A program made the position numbers and the translations under genes. DNA of 64,000 bases from Deltaproteobacteria bacterium. GTDB taxonomy: Bacteria; Myxococcota_A; Polyangia; DRWM01; JAAZOP01. The first letter of the stretch is position 1, and each line of letters opens with the position of its first letter. The notes below the pieces were generated by a model. The model was given only the letters and a program-made list of their open reading frames with translations. It had not been told where the DNA came from and made no database searches. Shown here one piece after another: positions 27,095-35,669 of the stretch. Where the stretch lies: positions 30,060 to 94,059 of the forward strand of contig JACRCZ010000123.1 in NCBI GenBank assembly GCA_016218765.1. The letters run 5' to 3'.

Positions 27095-28003
27095 TCAGTC
27101 GAGCCCGAACAGCTCGCGCGCCGTTCCGCCGAGGATCCTCTCGAGCGCGGGACGGTCGAGCTTGCGGGCCAGGATGCACTGCAGCTCCCGGTCCCACGCG
27201 TAGGGGATGTTCGGGAAGTCGGTGCCGTACATCACGCGTTCGGGCCGGACGGCGAGCAGGCCCCACGGCACGGGGTACGGGAAGTAGTCGGCGAGGACCA
27301 TCGCGGTGTCGAGCCAAAGGTTGTCGTGCGTCTCGAGCATCCTGCGGTGGGCGTCGTACTCGTCGGCTCCCAGGTGCGGGATGCAGAGCTTCAGCGAGGG
27401 GAACCGCGACAGCACCGGCTCGATCCTGGCGGCGCCGCACAGCTCGTAGACGTCGCGGGGATACGCCGGGCTCTTGGGCTCGCGGCCCGCGTGCATCACG
27501 AGCGGGCGGCCGTGGTCGGCGCAGCAGCGGTAGATCTCGTCCATCACGGGATCGTCCACGGCGACGGCCTGGACGTGCAGGTGCAGCTTGACCCCGGCGA
27601 GCCCCAGCGCGAACGCCTCCTCGAGGATGGCCCGGGCGTCCGGCTCTCCCGGGAACACGGTGGCCAGGCCGGTCACCCGCGGGTGTGCCGCGCAGGTGGC
27701 CGCCAACTCGCGATTCATGGAGCGCGCCCAGCCCGGCCGGTGGGCGTATTGCAGGGCGACGATGCGGTCGATCCCGCGGGACAGCAGGAACTCGGTCACG
27801 CCGGCGTTGTTCAGGCGGTAGCGGTTCGGCCAGGCGTGGCGGCGGAACCAGGCGTCGATCGCGTCCCACAGCGGATCGGGGAACAGGTGCACGTGCGCGT
27901 CGACCACCGCCGGCAGTCCGGCCGGGACGCGCGGTCCCTCGGGATCATCCAGCGCGGGGAGCGGCGTAGCGAGCAACGGCGGCCGGCGGGGTGGCAAGGG
28001 CAC
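27095..28003 (-). CDS. Amidohydrolase family protein (metal-dependent TIM barrel)
   Basis: The protein has 302 residues with no signal peptide. The Amidohydro_2 metal-site motifs appear in order: DAHVHLF (about 35-41, HxH), KLHLHVQ, LVMHAG, CIPHLGADEYDAH and YGTDFPNIPYAWD (Asp). Relatives include o-pyrocatechuate/ACMS-type decarboxylases and lactone hydrolases, so hydrolysis or decarboxylation of a carboxylate is likely; the substrate is unknown. The N-terminal 30 residues are Pro/Arg-rich, and the true start may be one of the GTGs slightly downstream. Confidence 0.85.
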   Translation of the reverse strand: MPLPPRRPPLLATPLPALDDPEGPRVPAGLPAVVDAHVHLFPDPLWDAIDAWFRRHAWPNRYRLNNAGVTEFLLSRGIDRIVALQYAHRPGWARSMNRELAATCAAHPRVTGLATVFPGEPDARAILEEAFALGLAGVKLHLHVQAVAVDDPVMDEIYRCCADHGRPLVMHAGREPKSPAYPRDVYELCGAARIEPVLSRFPSLKLCIPHLGADEYDAHRRMLETHDNLWLDTAMVLADYFPYPVPWGLLAVRPERVMYGTDFPNIPYAWDRELQCILARKLDRPALERILGGTARELFGLD

Positions 28004-28220
28004 GAAGCAAGAGTAGTCCCAGGATGGACTCCAGCGCTACTGGAGGATCGCGACCATGACGACGCCGCGGGGCGCCCTGGAACCGGCGACAGCGATGTCG
28101 CGGCTGAGCGATCCGTGTGCGCCGGAGCGGACGTGGCGGAGGGGCGTCGCATCCCGTAGACTTCTGCCGGCCGGGAGGGCGGCGGCCCGGACGGCCGCCG
28201 GCCGGCGGAGGAGCGCGAGC

Positions 28221-28787
28221 ATGAAGATCACGCGGTCGAGGCGAACGTCGGGCGCGCGAATCGCCCGGGTGGCGTTGCTGCTCGCGGTGTCGCTCGCAAT
28301 CCCCGGCTGTCCCGGGGACGAGGGAGACGCCTGTCGTGCCGACACGGAGTGCGGCTCGGGCCTGTTCTGCGCCGGACCGGACGATCCGCCCGTATGCGGC
28401 ATCCCGCCGCGCGAGGAGTGCGCCGTGGACGCCGACTGCGCCCCGGGCGGCGAGGTGTGCCACGCCATCGGGGACGGCTGCAGCCCCGACGGGCTCGGAT
28501 CGGAGTGCGGGCCGCCGTGCACCGCGACGAGCTGTGCACCCGGGCTGCGGTGCGGCTCGGGTGGGGCGTGTGAGCCCGTTCCCTGCGACGAAGGCTTCGC
28601 CTGTCCGTCGCACCTGCGGTGCGACCCGGTGGCGGCGCACGCGGGGGGAGCGATGTCCGCCCGCACGCAGGGCTGCGCCGTCATCCCGTGCACCGGCGAC
28701 ACCGCGTGCCCGGCCGGCGGCGCCTGTGTGGACGGCGGGTGTCAGAGCGGCCCCGGAACGTGTCGCGAGGAATTCGCCGTGCCCTGA
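28221..28787 (+). CDS. Small Cys-rich lipoprotein
   Basis: The protein has 188 residues from the ATG at 28221, preceded by GGAGGAG. The lipoprotein signal ends LAIPGC (Cys 30). The rest carries about 22 Cys in pairs, in repeats of the Dickkopf-like/EB type (CRADTECGSGLFCAG, CAVDADCAPGGEVCHA, CTGDTACPAGGACVDGGC). These are probably disulfide-bonded and outside the cytoplasm. Function unknown. Confidence 0.75.
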   Translation: MKITRSRRTSGARIARVALLLAVSLAIPGCPGDEGDACRADTECGSGLFCAGPDDPPVCGIPPREECAVDADCAPGGEVCHAIGDGCSPDGLGSECGPPCTATSCAPGLRCGSGGACEPVPCDEGFACPSHLRCDPVAAHAGGAMSARTQGCAVIPCTGDTACPAGGACVDGGCQSGPGTCREEFAVP

Positions 28788-28931
28788 GCCGGCCCGTGGG
28801 GGCGCGGGCGCCCGGCGAGGCGGTGTGGGATCGGGGGTGGAAAGGCCGTTGCCGCGGCGGTACAGGAGCCACCGCCGGGGAAGCGACGGTGACGGTGCGG
28901 CGCGCGAGGCGCACGGTGTCCTGACCGGTCG

Positions 28932-30176
28932 CTACGGCGCCTCGGTGGTCGCGACGGCCGTCGGGGCCGCGCTGACGCACCGGAAGCCGAGCGTGAATCC
29001 CGACTCGCCGGAGCGGTTGTAGTGCTGGTTGTTCAGTCCCATGCGCGACGTGGTGGAGTCGTCGTAGCTGCTTCCCCTGGAGACGACGGCGATGAAGGGG
29101 ACTGCGGCGTTCGTGACCTGGGCCGTGTCGGCCGTCCACTCCTGGACATTGCCCTCCATGTCCAGCGCGCCGGAGGGACTCGCTCCGGAAGGGTGGGAGC
29201 CGACGACGCACGTCGCGGGTTGCTTCCAGCAGAGCTGGTCGGCGGGGGCATCGTTGCCCCAGGGATACGGGCGGTCGTCGGTGCCCCGGGCCGCCAGCTC
29301 CCATTCGTCCTGCGTCGGCAGGCGCCGGCCGCGCCAGGCGCAGAACGCCGCCGCTTCGCCGTCCGTCACGCAATTCATGGGGTGGCGCAGCCGGTCGGGC
29401 ACTCCCCAGTTGCACCCGGGCTGGACCTGCGGTGCCGGGCACTTGCCCGCGTGGACGCAGGCCGCGTACGCCCCGACCGTCGCCTCGGTCCGATCGATGT
29501 CGAACGGTCCGAGGGTGATCGGGGGCAGGCGGAAGTCCTGGGGTTGGTCCGGCGTGTCGTAGGGGCGGAACCCGGGGCGGAACGTCCCGCCGGCGACCGG
29601 CACGCTCGTCAATTCGTCGAGCGCCGCGGCGGCGTCGGCCGGGGCGACGGTCGGGCAGAGCGCCGGCCGGATCGTGCAGGCCTTCGTCTCGAGCGCCGCC
29701 GCTTTCGCGGCGTCTGCGGTCGCCCCCGGGGCGCCCTGACGGTAGGCGCGGGCGGCGGCCATGCAGGCGTCGCCCGACCCCAGCTCGCAGGCCTGTTCCT
29801 GGGCCCAGACGATCTCGGCGGGACAGAGCGTTCCGCCCGGGATACCGGTTCCGCATACGGCCGCGAGCCGTTCGCAATGTCGTGCGGAGCCTCGTTCGCA
29901 CAAACTCCGGCAGGCGGCGTGCTGCGCGTCCAGCTTGTCGGGCGACCAGCCGATCTCGGCCTCGCAGACGGTTGCCCGGCCGTCCGCCGGGGGCGCGTGG
30001 TCCCCGGTCGCACCATCGCGCGTTTCGTCCGAATCGATCGCGCTCCGGACGGCCCGTGCGGGCACATCCATCGTCGCGGGCGGTTCGGCCCGCTCGCCGC
30101 TCTTCCTGCATGCGCCGACCGCCAGGACGGCCAGCAGCACCTCGAGTCCCCGGACGTGGAATCTCCGGCTCGGCAT
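28932..30176 (-). CDS. SUMF1/formylglycine-generating-enzyme-like lipoprotein without the active Cys
   Basis: The protein has 414 residues. The signal ends LAVLAVGAC (Cys 23). Residues about 70-165 hold Cys-rich helical, Sel1/TPR-like segments (CELGSGDACMAAARAYRQG). The SUMF1 fold follows from about 190: VPVAGGTFRPGF, IDRTEATVGAYAACV, HPMNCVTDGEAAAFCAWRGRRLPTQDEWELAARG, LDMEGNVQEWTAD, VSRGSSYDD and LGFRCV. The catalytic Cys pair of true formylglycine-generating enzymes is absent (RGSSY in place of the Cys motif), so it is probably a binding or structural member outside the cytoplasm. Confidence 0.85.
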   Translation of the reverse strand: MPSRRFHVRGLEVLLAVLAVGACRKSGERAEPPATMDVPARAVRSAIDSDETRDGATGDHAPPADGRATVCEAEIGWSPDKLDAQHAACRSLCERGSARHCERLAAVCGTGIPGGTLCPAEIVWAQEQACELGSGDACMAAARAYRQGAPGATADAAKAAALETKACTIRPALCPTVAPADAAAALDELTSVPVAGGTFRPGFRPYDTPDQPQDFRLPPITLGPFDIDRTEATVGAYAACVHAGKCPAPQVQPGCNWGVPDRLRHPMNCVTDGEAAAFCAWRGRRLPTQDEWELAARGTDDRPYPWGNDAPADQLCWKQPATCVVGSHPSGASPSGALDMEGNVQEWTADTAQVTNAAVPFIAVVSRGSSYDDSTTSRMGLNNQHYNRSGESGFTLGFRCVSAAPTAVATTEAP

Positions 30177-30428
30177 CCGAGGACGACATCACGTCCGCAC
30201 TGGACGTGTCAACGTGCGGTGGCGGAGGAATCTCGCCGCCCACGTCGGTCCTGGGGCGAATCCGCGTTCGCATGCCATCCGTCCTCCGTCACGAGCGGCG
30301 GCATGGGGCAGAGTCCGCGCGAGTCACCCGACACGTTGCCAACGAGCCGGCGGGTGAGCAAGTTGCGCCGAGCCTCGGTCGGTTTCCGGCGGGTCGCCGG
30401 TGCATGCCGGGGGGGGAAGGACCACACG

Positions 30429-30686
30429 ATGCGGAAGACGAACGTCCGATCTCGCGCGTGGACGGTGATCCTCGCGGCACTTGGCCTGTTCGCGTTGTCG
30501 GGCGCTTCGGGTTGCGACGGGGACGGCGGGGCGCCGCGCATCCCCCACACGGTTACCGGACGCACCGACTGCCTCGGCTGCCACGGCTCGGGCGGAGGCG
30601 GCGCGCCGCAGGTCCCCGCGGACCACGCGGGCCGCTCCAACGCCGTCTGCCTGGACTGCCACTCGGTGGTCGGCTCGGGCTACTGA
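30429..30686 (+). CDS. Small lipoprotein with two CxxCH heme-binding motifs
   Basis: The protein has 85 residues. The ATG at 30429 follows GGGGGGAAGGA. The lipoprotein signal ends LSGASGC (Cys 29). Two CxxCH motifs (CLGCHGSG about 48-52 and CLDCHSV about 74-78) fit covalent c-type heme attachment, each near a His that could be an axial ligand (IPHTV, DHAGR). It would be a tiny diheme or multiheme-fragment electron carrier tethered to the membrane. No cytochrome maturation or oxidase genes are near. Confidence 0.7.
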   Translation: MRKTNVRSRAWTVILAALGLFALSGASGCDGDGGAPRIPHTVTGRTDCLGCHGSGGGGAPQVPADHAGRSNAVCLDCHSVVGSGY

Positions 30687-30820
30687 GCGGCGACGGCTTC
30701 TTCGAATGGTGGGACCCGGGCCCGCGCGACCCGAGCGTTGCCCCGTCCGCATCGTGGGAACGCGACGATCGGAACCGGACCGTCCACCCGGTCGCCGGAT
30801 TTTGGCCTGCGCCCGGCGAG

Positions 30821-31678
30821 CTAGCGGGAGAACCGCAGCAGCACCGGCATGTCGCCCTCGATCCACATCCCCGAGTAGTGGCGGATGGTGTACGGCAGGG
30901 CGGCGCGCAGGCAGTCCCTCGTCCACAGGACCTCGACCGTCACCACGTCGGCCGCCGCCTCGTAGCGGAACGCGCCCGCCAACCGGCACTCGGGCGGCAC
31001 GCTCGACGCGCACTCGCCCGGCTCTCCGACGATCGCGCCGCCGAACGCTTCGAACGGCCCCGCCGCCTCGAAGTCGGCCGTCAGGTCGAGCTCGACTCCG
31101 CCGAGGGCGACGATCGACAGCCGGACGAAGAGGTCCAGGCGCGCCGACATCCCCCAGGCCCCGTCGCGGAACGCGACGGCGCCGCGGGTGTTCCCGTTGC
31201 TCTCGGGGAGGAACCGCGTGACGCGCTCGGCGAGCGCCGACCAGGGGTAGAGGACCACCGATGTCAGCTCGTACCGGCCGTTCGCGATGGTTCCCCCGCC
31301 CAGCGGCGGCACGTCGTCGCCGACCGCCACCGTCGCGTCCACCGAGCCGGCGACGGGCTCGAGGCACGGGTATTCGCCGCCGAACGCTTCGTCCCCCACG
31401 CCCCCGGCGTCGACGAGGCCCCCGGCATCCTCCCCGCCGTCGGCGGCGTCGGTCGCACCGTCGCCGGCGTCCGCGTCCGCGACGACGCACGAGCACTCCT
31501 GCCAGCCGGCTCCGTCGGCGCGGCAGCGCTGCACGCCGGCCGCCGCGCCGTCGCACGCGCAGGCGCGCGTCTCTCCCGCGACGCACGAGTCCGCGTCCGG
31601 GGAGCATCCGAGCACCCCGCAGAGCGCGGCGACCAGCGCGACCGGCCGCGCACGTCGTCGTCCGCCTTTCGCAGTCAC
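30821..31678 (-). CDS. Lipoprotein of unknown function with acidic linker
   Basis: The protein has 285 residues. The signal ends CGVLGC (Cys 25). A short Cys cluster (CVAGETRACACDG, CRADGAGWQECSC, about 32-62) is followed by a linker rich in Asp, Ala and Gly (65-95). The rest is a beta-rich domain (GRYELTSVVLYPWS, LDLFVRLSIVALGGVELDLTADF, VVTVEVLWTRDC) ending in LLRFSR. Similar Cys-cluster-plus-linker lipoproteins recur across the window. The family is not recognised. Confidence 0.7.
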   Translation of the reverse strand: MTAKGGRRRARPVALVAALCGVLGCSPDADSCVAGETRACACDGAAAGVQRCRADGAGWQECSCVVADADAGDGATDAADGGEDAGGLVDAGGVGDEAFGGEYPCLEPVAGSVDATVAVGDDVPPLGGGTIANGRYELTSVVLYPWSALAERVTRFLPESNGNTRGAVAFRDGAWGMSARLDLFVRLSIVALGGVELDLTADFEAAGPFEAFGGAIVGEPGECASSVPPECRLAGAFRYEAAADVVTVEVLWTRDCLRAALPYTIRHYSGMWIEGDMPVLLRFSR

Positions 31679-31837
31679 CGGTCCGTGCGCTCCACGGCGT
31701 GGACGATAGCACGATCGCCGAAGGCGTCACGAGAGGCGCCGCCCACCGGGCTGCTTGACATCGCCGCTCCGACGGGCGTAAGGGAGACGCGCGAGTGGCG
31801 CACGAGACTCCGTGACGCGCTCGCTCGGGGGTCATCC

Positions 31838-33388
31838 ATGAGAACCATCGTCGTCGTCGCATTCGTTGCGTTCGCGTATGTTTCGTGCAAGCAAGGCGGG
31901 GACAAATCCCCGCCCGCACCGACCGCGCCGGCGCCGGGAGCACCGGCTTCCGTGCCGGCCCCGCCCGCGGTGCCGCCGGTAGCGGCGGTGGCGGCACCGG
32001 CAGTGGGCGGCGGCGTCGTCGGCGAGAGCTGTGCCGCGTTCCAGGCGTGTTGCGCGGCGCTGTCCGCACAGGGCGGCCCTGCGAATCCCGGGTGTGCGCA
32101 GGTCGCGCAGCTCACGGCGCCCGGCGCACAGGGCGAGACGGTCTGCGCGCAGTCGTTGGCGGCACTCCGAGCGATGCCGAACGCGCCGGCGGCTTGCGGG
32201 GGCGGCGCCGGGCCGGCCGCTCCGGCGGTGGTCGCGGCACCGCCCGTGGGCGGCGGCGGCGGTGGCGGGAGCTGCGCCGCGTTCCAGGCGTGTTGCGCGG
32301 CGTTGTCCGCACAGGGCGGCGCTGCGAATCCCGGGTGTGCGCAGGTCGCGCAGCTCACCGCGCTCGGCGCACAGGGCGAGACGGCCTGCGCGCAGTCGTT
32401 GGTCGCGTTGGGAGCGATGCCGAACGCACCGGCGGCTTGCACGGGCGGCGCCGGGCCGGCCGCTGGCGCGATGGCCGCAGCACCGTCGGTGGGGGGCGAC
32501 GGCGGAAGGTGCGCCGCGTTCCAGGCGTGTTGCGCGGCACTGTCCGCACAGGGCGGCGTCGCGAATCCCGCGTGTGCGCAAGTCGCGCAGCTCAGCCTGC
32601 TCGGTGCACAGGGCGAGACGGTCTGCGCGCAATCGTTGGACGCGCTCCGAGCGGTGCCGAACGCACCGGCGGCTTGCACGGGCGGCGCCGGGCCGGCCGC
32701 CGGCGCGACGGCCGCAGCCCCGCCTGCGGGCGGCGGCAGCGGAAGCTGCGCCGCGTTCCAGGCGTGTTGCACGGCACTGTCTGCACAGGGCGGCGTCGCG
32801 AATCCCGCGTGTGCGCAAGTCGCGCAGCTCAACTTGCTCGGTGCACAGGGCGAGACGGTCTGCGCGCAATCGTTGGACGCGCTCCGAGCGGTGCCGAACG
32901 CACCGGCGGCCTGCACGGGCGGAGCTGCGCCGACGGCGGGCGCTTCGTCGGGCGTGGCGCCCGGTGGCTCCGAGCCTGGGCTCGAGCGGCGGCCGGACGG
33001 AACGGTGTACTGCACCAGCGGCACGCACACCATTGACGGGCTCATCGTCGATGTTCCCGACGCAGTCGGCGTGGATGTGGCCGGCGCCTGCAACCTCACG
33101 CTGACCAACTGCACGATCTCGCGTGCGACCGGCGAACCCGCCGCACAGGTCGCAGGCGCGGCGCAGGCGACGTTCACGGACTGCACGATCACGGCAGCTT
33201 CGGGGCAAGGGTTGTGGGTCGCGGGCGCCAGCGCGCTCACGCTGAACAACACGCAGGTCACCGGCAGGCCGGCGGCGTACGTCGCGGGGAGTGCGACGTT
33301 GATTGCGACCGGAAGCACGGCGCACGGGCGCGTGACGGTGGCCGGCGGCGGTCACGTTCAGGACCAGGGCGGCAACACCGGGTTCTGA
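31838..33388 (+). CDS. Repetitive Cys-containing lipoprotein with C-terminal beta-helix-like domain
   Basis: The protein has 516 residues. The signal ends AFAYVSC (Cys 17), then an Ala/Pro linker. Four tandem repeats of about 79-81 residues follow (about 64-380), each starting CAAFQACCAALSAQGG and including NPxCAQVAQL, GAQGETVCAQSL and MPNAPAAC, with six Cys per unit. The last 110 residues (GTHTIDGLIVDVPDAVGVDV, CNLTLTNCTISRATG, ATFTDCTITAASGQGLWVAG) look like a right-handed parallel beta-helix. It is probably at the cell surface; function unknown. Confidence 0.75.
   Translation: MRTIVVVAFVAFAYVSCKQGGDKSPPAPTAPAPGAPASVPAPPAVPPVAAVAAPAVGGGVVGESCAAFQACCAALSAQGGPANPGCAQVAQLTAPGAQGETVCAQSLAALRAMPNAPAACGGGAGPAAPAVVAAPPVGGGGGGGSCAAFQACCAALSAQGGAANPGCAQVAQLTALGAQGETACAQSLVALGAMPNAPAACTGGAGPAAGAMAAAPSVGGDGGRCAAFQACCAALSAQGGVANPACAQVAQLSLLGAQGETVCAQSLDALRAVPNAPAACTGGAGPAAGATAAAPPAGGGSGSCAAFQACCTALSAQGGVANPACAQVAQLNLLGAQGETVCAQSLDALRAVPNAPAACTGGAAPTAGASSGVAPGGSEPGLERRPDGTVYCTSGTHTIDGLIVDVPDAVGVDVAGACNLTLTNCTISRATGEPAAQVAGAAQATFTDCTITAASGQGLWVAGASALTLNNTQVTGRPAAYVAGSATLIATGSTAHGRVTVAGGGHVQDQGGNTGF
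32027..32980 (+). repeat. Four tandem 237-243-bp repeats in the coding sequence
   Basis: Units begin at 32027, 32270, 32507 and 32744. The third and fourth are almost identical at the DNA level, indicating recent duplication. Confidence 0.85.
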
Positions 33389-33820
33389 CGCGCCGTGTGA
33401 CCGCGCCGAGCAGCGAAACCCGCCGTCTCCGGCTCGAGCTCGGCTGACCCCCCGGCCGGACCGCCATGGTATCGTTCGCAAGCAACGTGAACCCCGACCG
33501 GCGTGTTCGTCAAGTCCGCGATGCGCAGTCCGCGATGCGCATGGTCGTAGCGAGCGTGAGCCAGCCGGCGCTCGCTCCGGTGTGGGCGCGGGAGCCGGCG
33601 GCGGCGGCCGGCTCTTCCGCCCCGCCCTCGGTCGCGAGACGATGATGACGGAGACGTGCATCGCCGTCTGGGATTGACGGCGCTCCGCTCCCTCTCGGGG
33701 GAGGGAAGTTCGTCCGGGCGCGTGGCGCTGTCGGACCCGGCGGGCTGCGCCGGTCCAAGGCGGCGGCATGGGGTCCTGCGACGGTGACTTCGCCGGCATC
33801 TACCGACTTGCGCCGCCGCC
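33389..33820. other. 432-bp intergenic region between convergent genes, with a 14-bp tandem duplication
   Basis: The perfect 14-mer GTCCGCGATGCGCA occurs twice back to back at 33514-33541. No credible coding sequence, RNA gene or terminator was found in the rest of the gap. Confidence 0.6.
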
Positions 33821-34438
33821 CTAAGGGTCGCAGACCCGGAGCCACATCGGGGCGCCGGCGTTGTCGAGGATGAGGACCGCGTCGCGGTCGCCGCGCGGCA
33901 ACTCGCCGCCGACGCCGTGCAACCGCAGATCGCCGCCGGTCGCGCTGCCCTGCATGTTGCACCGCGCACAATCGTCGTCCCACGGGTACCCGTAGGCGAT
34001 GCGGCCCTCGCCCGTGTCCGCGCGGGAGCGGATCAGCACGGACCAGTTCGTTCCCGCCCGCGTGCGCCGCACGACCACGGCCCGCGCGGCGGGCGAGTCG
34101 TCGATGCCCCAGGCGCAGGAGTTGTCGGTGGTGCCGGCCACCAGCGTGGTGCAGCCGTCGGGGGGGACATCGAGCACCTCCTCGATCACGGGGCAGCCCG
34201 CGCCCAGGTCGGGCGGCATGCCGGTCTCGTCCGCTGCGGCGTCGTCGTCGCGGCCCGCTTCCGCGTCCGCCGCCGCCTCGGCGTCCGGCTCGGTTTCGGC
34301 GTCGCGCCCGGAGGCGTACGACGCGTGGCTTTCCCAGCAGCCGGCGGCCAGCGCCGCGGCGAGCGCCGCGAGCGGGACGACCGGGCCCGGAGCGGGCCCC
34401 GCGGGCGCCGTCGACCATCGCGGATCGCGCTTGGCCAT
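33821..34438 (-). CDS. Lipoprotein of unknown function with acidic linker
   Basis: The protein has 205 residues. The ATG at 34438 starts a longer than usual signal region (Pro/Ala-rich first 20 residues) with hydrophobic core LAALAAALAAGC (Cys 34). A linker of Asp, Ala and Glu (about 45-75) precedes a 130-residue domain with VPPDGCTTLVAG, YPWDDDCARC and ILDNAGAPMWLRVCDP. It lies 52 bp downstream of the next lipoprotein gene on the same strand, suggesting a pair. Family unknown. Confidence 0.65.
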   Translation of the reverse strand: MAKRDPRWSTAPAGPAPGPVVPLAALAAALAAGCWESHASYASGRDAETEPDAEAAADAEAGRDDDAAADETGMPPDLGAGCPVIEEVLDVPPDGCTTLVAGTTDNSCAWGIDDSPAARAVVVRRTRAGTNWSVLIRSRADTGEGRIAYGYPWDDDCARCNMQGSATGGDLRLHGVGGELPRGDRDAVLILDNAGAPMWLRVCDP

Positions 34439-34490
34439 CGCGGGACGCGATGTTCGACCGCCCGGCGCGCGGTGTCAAGGAGCCACCGGC

Positions 34491-35186
34491 TCAACCGCCG
34501 TGGTCGATGAGGTACTCCACGACGCCGTCGGGATCCGGGAGCGCGAACTCGACGTCCGCGCACTGCGGGTCGAGGATTTCCTCGTTGCAGGGCGACGTGC
34601 CGCCGACGGAGGCGCCCCAACAGAAGCGGGCCGCGTAGGCGCCGGCGGACGCGGCGCGCTCCTCCTGGCACGTGGCCGGAGGCGCGGCGGGGCAGGTGAT
34701 CTGCGCGTACTCGAAGCCCGGCCAGAACCATTCCACCGAGCCGCCGTCGCGCAGTTCCACGGCTTCCATGCACGGCGCGCCGCAGACAGGGCAGCCGGGG
34801 CAGTCGTCGCACATGCAGATGTCGCAGGCGGGAGACTTGCGGAACCCCGCGCCGTCCCGCGACAGCGACAGCCAGTGCCCGGACGGGTACGCGGCGTCCC
34901 AGGCCGCGACCCAGACCGACTCGGGAATGTCGGAGATGAACCGCAGGCGGAAGGTCACCGGCCAAGGCCCGGCCGAGGCGTCGGCGTCGGCCGGGACCTC
35001 GGCCGCGTCGGTATCGGCCGGGACCTCGGTCGCGTCGGCGTCCGCCGCGGTTTCGGTCGTGTCGTCGCCGTCGGTGCGGGAGTCGGGCTCGCCGACATCG
35101 TCGCCCGCGCCGGAGCTGTAGCATCCGGGGGCCGCCAGCAACGCACCTACCGACGCCGCGAGCATCCATCTCGTTCGTGTCATCAT
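34491..35186 (-). CDS. Cys-rich lipoprotein of unknown function
   Basis: The protein has 231 residues. The signal ends ALLAAPGC (Cys 22), followed by a linker with a repeated Ala/Asp/Glu/Pro pattern (TEVPADTDAAEVPADADA). The domain after residue 75 includes a dense Cys cluster CDICMCDDCPGCPVCGAPC (about 118-136), which looks like a metal or disulfide site, and a beta-rich remainder. It is probably cotranscribed with the lipoprotein gene at 33821. Function unknown. Confidence 0.7.
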   Translation of the reverse strand: MMTRTRWMLAASVGALLAAPGCYSSGAGDDVGEPDSRTDGDDTTETAADADATEVPADTDAAEVPADADASAGPWPVTFRLRFISDIPESVWVAAWDAAYPSGHWLSLSRDGAGFRKSPACDICMCDDCPGCPVCGAPCMEAVELRDGGSVEWFWPGFEYAQITCPAAPPATCQEERAASAGAYAARFCWGASVGGTSPCNEEILDPQCADVEFALPDPDGVVEYLIDHGG

Positions 35187-35669
35187 GAATCCGTCCTTCC
35201 CCTTCCGGGCGGACTACCGAGGCGAGTTGACCTGCCGATCGTCGTCGTTCGAAGAGGGGCCTTCCGAGCGGACTTCCCAGCCATGCATGACTCCGCCGTC
35301 TGCCCGCGCGTCAGGACCGACCCGGGGCGCCGGGGTCTGTGAGCGGAGAGGTTGGACTTCCGTGGTCGGGCCGTCAAGCTCGACGGGCTCGACGGGCTCG
35401 ACGGGCTCGACGGGCACGGCTCGACGGGCTCCACGGGCACCACCTCGACGGGCACCTCCTGGGATTCGGAGCCGGCATCAGGCTACGGGCTTCAGGCCTC
35501 AGGAGGGATCCCGGCCCTTTCGACGGACAGGCGCGCCGAACCACAGGTCCGACAGACTCAGAATCCGACACGTCCGGGCAATTCAATCACGTCCGCGCGG
35601 CCCCGCGTGTGGTGGCCGCGGTCGTGCGGCGGAAGGCCCCGCATGTCGCGCGCGGGCAGGAGGTGCAGC
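35187..35669. other. 483-bp divergent intergenic region with a 9-bp tandem repeat
   Basis: GCTCGACGG is repeated four times perfectly at 35378-35413, with degenerate copies to about 35455. It must also contain the divergent promoters for the lipoprotein gene at 34491 and the lectin gene at 35670. I could not identify the promoters with confidence and see no gene. Confidence 0.6.

Noticed and set aside
35378..35413. Small collagen-like or proline-rich peptide coded by the 9-mer array
   Set aside because: No start with a ribosome-binding site, and the frames on both strands lack protein-like context.
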